This document shows positions 26,875 through 34,792 of a DNA stretch of 64,000 nucleotides, in pieces. Position numbers and translations under genes: made by a program. Positions within the stretch are counted from its first letter, which is position 1, and each line of letters starts with the position of its first letter. This DNA is from Hyphomonadaceae bacterium ML37. GTDB taxonomy: Bacteria > Pseudomonadota > Alphaproteobacteria > Caulobacterales > Maricaulaceae. Location: contig CP091241.1 of the NCBI GenBank assembly GCA_027627685.1, positions 1 to 64,000 of the forward strand, given 5' to 3'. The notes below the pieces were generated by a model. The model saw nothing but the letters and a program-made list of their open reading frames with translations. It had not been told where the DNA came from and did no database searches.

Positions 26875-27091
26875 GGAGACGTCCTCCCCGTCCAGCCGCG
26901 CGCGAGGCCCAGCCAAGCAACAACCTATAATGTTCTTTTCGGGCCTGCAAGAAGGAGCGTTCTGGGCCAAGCCCAAGCAACAGCTGGGAATGACGCACTT
27001 GCTCAAAAATTGTATTTTTGCTTGCGTCCTCTGAGCCTTCCCGCCACTCTACTCCAAGGTGCATAGCGGCGCCAAGATTTGGACGGGTTGA
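26875..27091. promoter_or_regulatory. Divergent promoter region between galE and the six-gene operon
   Basis: This 217-bp region is relatively AT-rich, with CAACCTATAATGTTCTTTT near 26927 and a second A/T tract (TCAAAAATTGTATTTTTG) near 27003. The latter is an imperfect palindrome (CAAAAAT...ATTTTTG) and a candidate operator or promoter. Both operons start here, so coordinate control of the two is likely. Exact promoters cannot be fixed. Confidence 0.4.
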
Positions 27092-28186
27092 ATGGGACAT
27101 ATCAGGATCGGAGTGGCGGGGCTGGGTTTCGCAGGCATGTTGCATGCGCGCGCGGTGGAGCAGGCCGCCCGCCTGGATCGCGGGCCCGGCGCGCCCGGCT
27201 TGAGTCTGCGCGCCGCCGCCGACCCCGATCCGGACCGCCGCGCCGCCGCGGCGCGGGCCTTTCCTGAAGCGCGCCTTTGTGACGACTGGCAGGCGCTGGC
27301 GGAGGATCCCGAGCTCGATGCCGTGGTCATCGCCCTGCCCAATCACCTCCACGCGGACGCCGGATCGGCCTGTCTGACCGCCGGCCAGGCCGTGCTGATC
27401 GAGAAGCCCCTGGCGCCTGATGCGGCGGGCGTACGGCGCCTCGCCGACGCCGCAGCCCGGGCCAGCGGCACGGCGTCAGCCGGTTACGTCTTCCGTCACA
27501 GCCCGGCGCTGGCCTGGGCGATCAGCGAAGTGGCGGCGGGCGCGTTCGGGGCGGTTCAGCACGTCGCCCTGACCCATGCGGAGGATTACGGCGCCGCAGG
27601 CGCTCCGCTGGGCTGGCGCGGCGATGAAGCGGCCGCCGGCTACGGCGCTTTGGGCGATCTGGGCGCCCATGCCCTGTCCATTGGCATTGCGGTGTGTGGT
27701 CCCGTCGCAAGCGCTGCCGCCATCCAGTCGCCGCCGCCCGGCGCCACGGCGACTGATGACCGGACCAGCGCGCTGTTGGGCTTCGCCTCGGGCGCCCAGG
27801 GCATGCTGCACGCCAGCCGGACGGCGCTGGGCCGAAAAATGCACCTTGCCGTCGAGATCAGCGCCGAGCGCGCCAGCCTGGTGTTCGATCATGAGCGCCC
27901 CAACGAGATCGAGGTCTGCGTGGCCGGGCAAGCGGGGTTTGTGCGGCGTCTGTGCGGACCCGGCATGCCCGGCTATGGCCGCATCCTGTCCGCCGCCGGG
28001 CACGGGCTGGGGTTCGCGGACCTGTTCACCCTGCAAATGGTCCAGTGGACAAACGGCATCGCCACCGGTGCGCCCGGCGATCTGGATTTCGCCCTGCAGG
28101 TGGAGGCCGCGCTGCAGGCGGTGCGCGCAAGCGCCCGGACCTACGCCTGGACGCCCGTTCGGACCTTGCAGGAGGTGGCGGCATGA
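27092..28186 (+). CDS. Gfo/Idh/MocA-family NAD(P)-dependent oxidoreductase
   Basis: The 364-residue protein has the Rossmann start IRIGVAGLGFAGMLHARAV and the family motif EKPLAPDAAGV (Glu104-Lys105-Pro106), with the lysine in the active site. The second domain includes LGDLGAHALSIGIAV, where the aspartate and histidine form the usual G-D-x-x-x-H set. Family members oxidise or reduce sugars and inositols (for example inositol 2-dehydrogenase, StrI). It is the first gene of a six-gene operon; its stop overlaps the next start (ATGA). Confidence 0.85.
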   Translation: MGHIRIGVAGLGFAGMLHARAVEQAARLDRGPGAPGLSLRAAADPDPDRRAAAARAFPEARLCDDWQALAEDPELDAVVIALPNHLHADAGSACLTAGQAVLIEKPLAPDAAGVRRLADAAARASGTASAGYVFRHSPALAWAISEVAAGAFGAVQHVALTHAEDYGAAGAPLGWRGDEAAAGYGALGDLGAHALSIGIAVCGPVASAAAIQSPPPGATATDDRTSALLGFASGAQGMLHASRTALGRKMHLAVEISAERASLVFDHERPNEIEVCVAGQAGFVRRLCGPGMPGYGRILSAAGHGLGFADLFTLQMVQWTNGIATGAPGDLDFALQVEAALQAVRASARTYAWTPVRTLQEVAA

Positions 28187-29064
28187 CGGCGCCGGTTTAC
28201 TGGAACCCGAACAGCCTGGAGGTGAACGCCGCCGAACACTGCAATCTCACCTGCGCCGGGTGCAGCCATCTGTCGCCCGTCATGGCCAAACGCAACACGG
28301 CTGCGGACGATGTTGCGCGCGATCTGACCGCGCTGGCGGCGGCCTACCGGGCGCGGCGGGTCAAGCTGCTGGGCGGCGAGCCGCTGCTCAATCCGGCTCT
28401 GCCAGCCTTGGCCGAAGCCGTGCGCGCCTCGGCGATCTGCGATGAAATCAGCGTGTGCACCAACGGGCTGATTCTGCACCGCATGGACCCGGTTCTGTGG
28501 CGCCTGATCGATCATCTGGAAATATCCCTCTACCCGGGAACCGGCGCCGCAAAGATCGATCTGGACGCCGCCCGGCGGAACGCTGACGCACATAGCGTGA
28601 CGCTGGAGGTCAATCGCTACACCCGCTTCCGGATCCCCTATGCCGAGGATGGAGACCTGCCGGCGAGCCTGGTTCGCAAGGTTTATGACGGTTGTCAGAT
28701 CATCCACCACTGGCGCTGCCACACGGTCCATGACGGGCATTTTTACGCCTGCCCGCAGGCGCTGTTTCTGGCGCGCCGCTTCGGGCGCGGGAGGGTGTGG
28801 GCCGCCGACGCCATCGCGGTCCATGAACCTGATCTGGCCCCGCGGCTTGCCGCCTATCTTGCCCGGCGCCGTCCTCTGAACGCCTGTCAACGCTGCCTCG
28901 GGACGGCGGGTAAATCCTACCCCCACCGTCAGGCCGGCAGGCGGGAATGGGCAGGTGATCAAAGCGGCGCGCCCGGGACGCTCGTGGACGAGGCGTGGCT
29001 GCGCGCCCTGGAGGCGGACGTGACCCTGGACGATCTCGATTCGGCGCCGGAACGCGTGGAGTGA
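28183..29064 (+). CDS. Radical SAM enzyme with C-terminal cysteine cluster
   Basis: The 293-residue protein has the radical SAM motif CNLTCAGC (Cys20, Cys24, Cys27), the GGEPLLNP segment for SAM binding, and NGLILH. After residue 180 there are further cysteines (CQIIHHWRCH, FYACPQ, NACQRC), an arrangement like twitch/SPASM domains that hold one or more extra Fe-S clusters. Comparable enzymes in natural-product clusters oxidise or epimerise sugars or aminocyclitols; the reaction here is unknown. The gene overlaps the dehydrogenase gene by four bases. Confidence 0.8.
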   Translation: MTAPVYWNPNSLEVNAAEHCNLTCAGCSHLSPVMAKRNTAADDVARDLTALAAAYRARRVKLLGGEPLLNPALPALAEAVRASAICDEISVCTNGLILHRMDPVLWRLIDHLEISLYPGTGAAKIDLDAARRNADAHSVTLEVNRYTRFRIPYAEDGDLPASLVRKVYDGCQIIHHWRCHTVHDGHFYACPQALFLARRFGRGRVWAADAIAVHEPDLAPRLAAYLARRRPLNACQRCLGTAGKSYPHRQAGRREWAGDQSGAPGTLVDEAWLRALEADVTLDDLDSAPERVE

Positions 29065-29066
29065 TC

Positions 29067-30059
29067 ATGACGCGCACCCCCTACCGGCTCAGCCTGGCGG
29101 GCGGCGGCTCGGATCTGCCCGCCCATGCCGACCGGCATGGCGGCGCTGTCGTGAGCCTGGCCCTCAGCCAATATGTGTACGCGACCCTGAGCCCGCGTCT
29201 GCTGCCCGGATTTCGCATCGCTCATGACTGCGTTGATCTGGCTGCAAGCGCCGGCGCCATCACCCATCCCATCGTGCGCACCGCCTTCAGCCGCCTCGAG
29301 GTCACGGGCCCGCTGGACCTCACCCTGAGCGGCGCTGCGCCCGCCGGATCAGGACTGGGGTCCAGCTCTGCGGTGGCGGTGGGGCTGTTGCATGCCGTGG
29401 CGGCAATGCGCGGCGAGACATGCGAGCTGGCAGCCCTGGCTGCCCGGGCCTGCACGCTGGAGCTGGACTGGATGGGCCGCACCATGGGCCGTCAGGACGC
29501 ATATGGCTGCGCGATCGGCGGCGTGAAGCTCCTGCGGTTCGGGCCGGGCGGCGAGGTCAATGTGCGCGTCCTTGACTTGCCGGCGGCGACGCTTGACGCG
29601 CTGACCTCATGCGCGCTGCTTGCCTATCTGGGCACGCGCACGGACGCCGAAGCCTTGCTCTCGCGCCAGAACAGCGCCGCGCCGGACCGGGTCGATATCC
29701 TGACGTCCATGGCGCAGCAGGCCGAAGACCTGGGCCGATCGCTGGAGAGCGGCGCCAGCGCCGCGCTGATCGGACGTCAGCTCGATGCGGGCTGGGCGCT
29801 CAAGCGCCGTCTCGCCCCGGGCGTGACGACGCCGCAGATTGATGCGCTCTACGAGCGCGCCCGGGAGGCCGGGGCGTGGGGCGGGCGCCTGACCGGGGCG
29901 GGCGGAAGCGGATTCCTCTTTCTCATGGCGCCGCCAGAGCGCCACAGCGCCATCGCCGCCGCACTCGGTGACCCCCTGCGCCTGCCGTTCGGAATCTGCG
30001 ACGAGGGCGCGCGCGTCGTGTTCCAAGACCGGCGCGCCTTTGAGGAGGCCCGGCGATGA
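29067..30059 (+). CDS. GHMP-family sugar kinase (HddA-like)
   Basis: The start at 29067 follows the radical SAM stop by two bases, giving 330 residues. It opens RTPYRLSLAGGGSDLPAH, the N-terminal pattern of D-glycero-D-manno-heptose 7-phosphate kinase (HddA). It has the GHMP phosphate loop PAGSGLGSSSAVAV (residues 92-105) and the C-terminal GRLTGAGGSGFLFL. HddA phosphorylates position 1 of heptose 7-phosphate on the way to GDP-heptose. The exact substrate is not proven. It overlaps the GT2 gene by four bases. Confidence 0.8.
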   Translation: MTRTPYRLSLAGGGSDLPAHADRHGGAVVSLALSQYVYATLSPRLLPGFRIAHDCVDLAASAGAITHPIVRTAFSRLEVTGPLDLTLSGAAPAGSGLGSSSAVAVGLLHAVAAMRGETCELAALAARACTLELDWMGRTMGRQDAYGCAIGGVKLLRFGPGGEVNVRVLDLPAATLDALTSCALLAYLGTRTDAEALLSRQNSAAPDRVDILTSMAQQAEDLGRSLESGASAALIGRQLDAGWALKRRLAPGVTTPQIDALYERAREAGAWGGRLTGAGGSGFLFLMAPPERHSAIAAALGDPLRLPFGICDEGARVVFQDRRAFEEARR

Positions 30060-30865
30060 CCGCGCCTGAGATCACCGTCATCACGATAACCCGCACCCGC
30101 CCGCAACTATTGCAGCGCGCCATGGCGGCGGTGGAGCGCGCCTGTGACGAGGCGGTGCTGGAGCATCGCATTCTCGTGGATGCCTGCGCCCAGACCGAGG
30201 CCATGCTGCGCACCCACCCCACGGCCCCGCACCGGATGTGGAGCGTCGCGCCGCGTGCGGCGCACGAGCATTCAGGACCCGGACGCAGCAGCGCCTTGCG
30301 CAATCTGGGCGTGGCGCAGGCGCGCGGGCGCTATATCGCCTTCATCGATGACGACAATGACTGGGAGCGTGGTCATCTCTCCAGCTTGCTGGCTCTGGCC
30401 CGCGCCAGCGGTGTTCCGGCCGTTCATTCCAGCCTTCAGATGTTCCACCGCGACGGGCAGCCCTGGTGCGAGGACCGCGTGCCCTGGGCGCGCGACGAGG
30501 CTGCCGGACGCGCGCGTTTCGCCGAGCTGGTGGCGCAGGGCGTATGCGCGTGGGGCTCCAACGTGTTTCATGACCGGGCCGATCCGCCTGATCAGCCCGG
30601 CGGAGCGCGCACGGTGGACACGGGCGCCTGGCTGATCGAGCGCAGCCTGCTGCTTCGGATCCCCTTCCGGACAGAATTTTCCCAGACCGACGCCGACGCC
30701 CTGACCGGCGAGGATGACAAACTGCTGGCCGATCTGCTGGCAGCGGGCGTGCGCCCGCGCTCCACTGGTCAGGCGACGCTGCGCTATTTCACCGGCGGGT
30801 ATTCCAACCGGTTCGATGCGCCATTCGACGACAGTTTCAGCTGGCGCAGCGAGGCGGCGTCATGA
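30056..30865 (+). CDS. Family 2 glycosyltransferase
   Basis: The 269-residue protein has a GT-A fold: ITVITITRTRPQLLQRAM at the start, then SSALRNLGVAQARGRYIAFIDDDNDW, with the metal/nucleotide DxD-type motif at Asp98-Asp100. No membrane helix is seen, so it is likely soluble or peripheral. It presumably transfers a sugar in the same pathway as its operon neighbours; donor and acceptor are unknown. Four-base overlaps exist on both sides. Confidence 0.8.
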   Translation: MTAPEITVITITRTRPQLLQRAMAAVERACDEAVLEHRILVDACAQTEAMLRTHPTAPHRMWSVAPRAAHEHSGPGRSSALRNLGVAQARGRYIAFIDDDNDWERGHLSSLLALARASGVPAVHSSLQMFHRDGQPWCEDRVPWARDEAAGRARFAELVAQGVCAWGSNVFHDRADPPDQPGGARTVDTGAWLIERSLLLRIPFRTEFSQTDADALTGEDDKLLADLLAAGVRPRSTGQATLRYFTGGYSNRFDAPFDDSFSWRSEAAS

Positions 30866-32154
30866 GCCGGTCCGGCGCCCTCGCCCTGCTCGGCGGAACG
30901 CCCGTGCGCACAGCGCCCTGGCCCGCCTGGCCACCGGTCAATGACCGCATCAGGGCGGCGGCCCGCTCCGCGCTCGACAGCGGACGCTGGGCGATTTCCG
31001 GTCCGGTGCGCGGCGGACCCTCGAAGCAGCAGCAGTTTGCGCAAGCCTGGGCGGCGTTCAATGGCGTGCGCTTCGCCGTGCCGGTGTCATCGGGCTCCAG
31101 CGCGCTCCTGCTGGCGATGGAGGCGCTCGGCGTGGGTCCGGGTGATGAGGTGATCGTCCCGGTCTGGACCTGGGTGGCGAGCGCCTCCACCGTGCTGCGC
31201 GCCGGCGCGACGCCGGTGCTGGCCGATGTGTCGCCGGACAATTTCTGCCTGACCGCCGGGACCATCGCCCGGGCGATCACCCCGCGTACCCGGGCCGTGA
31301 TCGGCGTGCATCTGCACCAGTCCATGATGGAGATGGCGCCCATCCTCGATCTCGTCCGGGCGCGCGGGCTCTGGCTCATCGAAGACTGCGCCCAGGCCCA
31401 TGGCGCGCTCTATGCCGGGCGGCGGGCAGGCAGTTTCGGGCATGCGGGCTGTTTCAGCTTCCAGCAGACCAAACCGCTCACCAGCGGCGAGGGCGGCGCC
31501 GTGATCACCGATGACGCCGATCTGGCCGAACGCATTTTCGCCCTGCACGCCGACGGCCGCCGCCTTGCCCGCCCCGATCCCGTCACCGGGCTGGAGCTTG
31601 CCGAGGGTTCGGGGCCCATGGGCGCCAATCACGCCATGACCGAAATGCAGGCCGCCATCCTCCTCGCCCAGATGGAGGATAGCGCGCTGGATAAGCGCCT
31701 GTCCGAAACCGCGCAGCACGCCGCCTGGCTGGATGACGCCCTGGCCGGGATGGGCCCGCTGCGTCCGCTGATTCAGCCCGCGGCGCTGGAGCGGCGCACC
31801 GTGTTTGAATACATCATCGCCCTCGAGCCATGGGTGACCGCGCATGTCCCCTCAGCGCGCATCGGCGTCGCGCTCAGCGCCGAACTTGGCGCGCCATGGT
31901 ACACAAGCGACCCGCCTTTGCACGTCAGCGGCCTCTACCGGCCAGGGTCGCGATCCCGCTTCGCCGACTGCGCGGGACCAGCAGCAAAGCCGGGCGATTT
32001 CCCCGTCGCGGAAGACTATTCAGCCCGCACCCTTGTCTGCCATCACTCGGTGTTGTCAGGGGACCGCGCCGCCATGACCGACATCGTCAACGCCTTCGAC
32101 AAGGTGTTGAATCATCTGGATGATCTGGTGACCGAAGGAACGGACGCGGCGTGA
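30862..32154 (+). CDS. PLP-dependent aminotransferase, DegT/DnrJ/EryC1/StrS family
   Basis: The 430-residue protein starts LALLGGTPVRTAPWPAWP, the head typical of the StsC/BtrR/AHBA-synthase subgroup. It has VPVSSGSSALLLAMEALGVGPGDEVIVP, IEDCAQAHGALY and the PLP-lysine segment FSFQQTKPLTSGEGGA (Lys204). The subgroup includes L-glutamine:scyllo-inosose aminotransferases of aminoglycoside pathways and 3-amino-5-hydroxybenzoate synthase; other DegT enzymes act on nucleotide sugars. The head and lysine motif favour the former group, but this is inference. It overlaps both neighbours by four bases. Confidence 0.85.
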   Translation: MSRSGALALLGGTPVRTAPWPAWPPVNDRIRAAARSALDSGRWAISGPVRGGPSKQQQFAQAWAAFNGVRFAVPVSSGSSALLLAMEALGVGPGDEVIVPVWTWVASASTVLRAGATPVLADVSPDNFCLTAGTIARAITPRTRAVIGVHLHQSMMEMAPILDLVRARGLWLIEDCAQAHGALYAGRRAGSFGHAGCFSFQQTKPLTSGEGGAVITDDADLAERIFALHADGRRLARPDPVTGLELAEGSGPMGANHAMTEMQAAILLAQMEDSALDKRLSETAQHAAWLDDALAGMGPLRPLIQPAALERRTVFEYIIALEPWVTAHVPSARIGVALSAELGAPWYTSDPPLHVSGLYRPGSRSRFADCAGPAAKPGDFPVAEDYSARTLVCHHSVLSGDRAAMTDIVNAFDKVLNHLDDLVTEGTDAA

Positions 32155-33218
32155 CGGCGCCCGCAATCCGCTTCGTCTCGGCGCTCAGCGCCGCGCCCTG
32201 GGGCGCCGCTGAAACGCTGTGGGCTGACACCGCACTGCGCCTGATCGCGCGCGGTTGCCGGGTCGCTGCCTCGGTGCGCCAATGGCCGCAAAGGCCTGAC
32301 CCGGTGGCGCGGCTGATCGCAAAAGGCGTTGAAATTGAGGAACGTAGCGATGGCGGACCAGGCGCACTCGTTACCACTCCACGGTTCGATCTCACCGTGC
32401 TCCAGCAGCCCGACATGTTCGCCGCTACGCCTTGGATGACCCTCTGTCGGCAGGCAGGGCAGGCCTATGCCACGCTCACCCATTATGGCGCTATCCACGA
32501 ATGGCCGCCGGGCGACACTGCGCTCGCCCTGCGCGCAGGCTTCCTCGGCGCACGCGCCAACTACTTTGTCTCCAACGCCAGCATCGCCCTCGCCGCCCGG
32601 CAGAGCGCGCTGCGCACGCTGCCCCGCGCGCAGCTGGTGCGCACGCCCTTCCAGGTTCCCCATGGCGGCGAGCGCCCCTGGCCCGCACAGGACACGCCGC
32701 TGCGCCTGGCCTGCGTCGGGCGGCTCGACCTGGAAGACAAAGGTCAGGACGCGCTGCTGCATGTGCTCGCCCGCCCGCTTTGGCGCGCGCGCGATGTCAC
32801 CCTGTCCCTCATCGGCGACGGGCCTCATCGCACTTTGCTGCAGGCGATGATTCGCGAGCTGGCGCTGGAGGATCGGGTCAGGCTGACCGGCCCGGTGCGC
32901 GACATACCGGGCGTCTGGGATCACCATCACGCCCTTGCGCTGGCCTCGCGCGCGGAGGGCCTGTCGGCGGTCATTGTCGAGGCGATGCTGTGCGGGCGCA
33001 CTTGCGTGGTGAGCGATGTGGCGGGAAACCGCGAGCTGCTCGACGAGGGGATGACCGGCTTCATCGCCCGCACGCCCGGCGATGACGATATGGACGAAGC
33101 ACTGGAGCGATTATGGGCCGCGCGCGCCAAGCTGCCGGCCATGGGGCGGCGGCGGCTGCAGCAGTCCGGGCGGCGGTTCCGCCCGACCCGGCTTCTGTTT
33201 TCGCCGATATGCTGTTAG
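32151..33218 (+). CDS. Family 4-like glycosyltransferase
   Basis: The 355-residue GT-B protein has the C-terminal donor domain: LACVGRLDLEDKGQDALLHVL, VTLSLIGDGPHRTLLQAMI, and GLSAVIVEAMLCGRTCVVSDVAGNRELL, where the E-x7-E-type motif of GT4 enzymes is recognisable. It is the last gene of the six-gene operon. The acceptor is unknown. Confidence 0.8.
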   Translation: MTAPAIRFVSALSAAPWGAAETLWADTALRLIARGCRVAASVRQWPQRPDPVARLIAKGVEIEERSDGGPGALVTTPRFDLTVLQQPDMFAATPWMTLCRQAGQAYATLTHYGAIHEWPPGDTALALRAGFLGARANYFVSNASIALAARQSALRTLPRAQLVRTPFQVPHGGERPWPAQDTPLRLACVGRLDLEDKGQDALLHVLARPLWRARDVTLSLIGDGPHRTLLQAMIRELALEDRVRLTGPVRDIPGVWDHHHALALASRAEGLSAVIVEAMLCGRTCVVSDVAGNRELLDEGMTGFIARTPGDDDMDEALERLWAARAKLPAMGRRRLQQSGRRFRPTRLLFSPICC

Positions 33219-33263
33219 CAGCCTGTCCCTGAATGACGCACCGGCCCGGGAGCAGGCTTATCC

Positions 33264-34043
33264 ATGACTGAAGGTGGGGAACCCGGCACGCTGTATCTCG
33301 TGGCCACGCCCATCGGCAATCTGGAAGACATGACCTACCGGGCCGTGCGCATCCTCAAGGAGGCGGACGTGGTCGCTGCCGAGGACACACGCCATACCCG
33401 CAAGCTGCTGGATCATTACGCCATTTCGCCCCAGCGCCTGATCGCCTGCCATGACCATAACGAACGCCACAGCGCGGGCGGCATCGCTGACCTGATCGCG
33501 CGCGGACAGACCGTCGCGATGTGCAGCGATGCCGGCATGCCCGGCATCAATGATCCAGGCTATCGCGTCGTCGCGGCGGTGTATGAGCGCGGGCTGCCCG
33601 TGCGGGTGATCCCCGGCGCGTCGTCGGTGCTCAGCGCGCTGGTCCTGTCCAATCTACCGCCCCACGAGTTCGTGTTTCTGGGCTTCCCCCCCCGCAAAAG
33701 CGGCCAGCGGCGCAACTGGCTCGACCGGGCCCGGCGCCATCAGGCCACGCTGGTGATGATGGAGGCGCCCCACCGCCTGCCGAGCCTGCTTGAGGATGCG
33801 CTGGCGGTGTACGGCGATATCGAGGGCGCGGTGTGCCTGGAGATCACCAAGATGTTCGAGGAGACGGCGCGCGGACCCATCAGTCAGCTTGTCGCCCGCT
33901 TCCCCGAGCCGCCGCGCGGCGAGGTGATGGTGGTGTTCGACGGCGCCAGCGTCGCCCCGCCCGATCCTGACGCCGGAACGAAAAAGCGTCAGCGCGACAG
34001 GCGGAAGCCCAGCTCGCCCGGCAGCGACAGCTCCGACACCTGA
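33264..34043 (+). CDS. rsmI: 16S rRNA (cytidine-1402-2'-O)-methyltransferase
   Basis: The 259-residue protein matches RsmI: GTLYLVATPIGNLEDMTYRAVRIL, VAAEDTRHTRKLLDHY, CSDAGMPGINDPGYRVV (the usual DAGTPGISDPG with Met for Thr) and APHRLPSLLEDALAVYGD. It methylates the 2'-O of C1402 in the decoding site of 16S rRNA. It is shorter than E. coli RsmI and lacks the C-terminal helix-turn-helix tail; its own tail is charged (TKKRQRDRRKPSSPG). The last 55 bases overlap, antiparallel, the end of the Rmt-like gene. Confidence 0.93.
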   Translation: MTEGGEPGTLYLVATPIGNLEDMTYRAVRILKEADVVAAEDTRHTRKLLDHYAISPQRLIACHDHNERHSAGGIADLIARGQTVAMCSDAGMPGINDPGYRVVAAVYERGLPVRVIPGASSVLSALVLSNLPPHEFVFLGFPPRKSGQRRNWLDRARRHQATLVMMEAPHRLPSLLEDALAVYGDIEGAVCLEITKMFEETARGPISQLVARFPEPPRGEVMVVFDGASVAPPDPDAGTKKRQRDRRKPSSPGSDSSDT

Positions 34044-34792
34044 CGCCCGCTCTCGCGCGCAACCGCCTCAAAGCTCCGGCGGTAGTTGGCGTCCATGCCC
34101 TTCTGGCGCCCACCCAGGCTCAGCAAGGGATAGGTCACGATGACATGACGCGCTGTGAGCCCGGCGATCAGCCGCGCGCCGGCGCCCGGTTCGATCTGGT
34201 CCAGGCAGGGCAAGGTTTTCAACGCCAGCACCACATCGGCGCCGCCCTCATCGGGCGGACCGGCGGCCAGATCATGGGCGAAAGTCTCCACCGGGAAGCC
34301 GGTAAGACCCGAGGCGCGCGTCACAAAATCGAGCATGTCGAGATAGATGTCGCAGGCCCGGTAGCGCTCCGGCTGCACCGGCATCCAGGGCCGCCCCAGC
34401 GGGTTCAGCCCGCAGGCGAGATCGAGCACGCACACCGGCGCCTCGATGCCGGCGAACAGGCCCGCATAATAGGCTTCCAGAGAGCCGGCGCGCTCGGCCA
34501 TGGAGCGATGAATGGTGAACTGGCGGGCGAGCTCTGCGCGGCGCGCTTCGGGGCCCGCCCCCTCAAGCGCCGTGAGCCAGCGCCCATAGGCCGGTTTACC
34601 CGCGAAATACGCGCCGCCCGACTGGTGGAGCTGGCGCTTGACCCGTTTGACCGCCTCGCGCGGGGCGATGCCGGCGGCGAGCTCGCGCAGGGCGAGGCGT
34701 TCGATCAGCGCAGGCAGGATATCGCGTGATTTGGCCGCCGCGCGCACCTGCGCCACGACCTCGTTGAGCGCCGCCCGGTCCGGCGCGCTCAT
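33989..34792 (-). CDS. Rmt/FmrO-family 16S rRNA (guanine-1405-N7)-methyltransferase
   Basis: The 267-residue protein carries the diagnostic blocks of the aminoglycoside-resistance methyltransferases RmtA-H and the producer enzymes (Kgm/Grm): LHQSGGAY (residues 55-62), FTIHRSMAERAGSLEAYY (92-109), the SAM motif VLDLACGLNPL (122-132), LALKTLPCLDQ (189-199) and VTYPLLSLGGRQKGMDANY (219-237). These enzymes methylate N7 of G1405 and block 4,6-disubstituted deoxystreptamine aminoglycosides. Here it is the last gene of a coupled operon with a TGT paralogue (ATGA overlap) and an RsmB-type enzyme, so it may be resident rather than recently acquired. Its GC content matches the chromosome. Substrate and resistance are not shown. 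Confidence 0.88.
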   Translation of the reverse strand: MSAPDRAALNEVVAQVRAAAKSRDILPALIERLALRELAAGIAPREAVKRVKRQLHQSGGAYFAGKPAYGRWLTALEGAGPEARRAELARQFTIHRSMAERAGSLEAYYAGLFAGIEAPVCVLDLACGLNPLGRPWMPVQPERYRACDIYLDMLDFVTRASGLTGFPVETFAHDLAAGPPDEGGADVVLALKTLPCLDQIEPGAGARLIAGLTARHVIVTYPLLSLGGRQKGMDANYRRSFEAVARESGRQVSELSLPGELGFRLSR

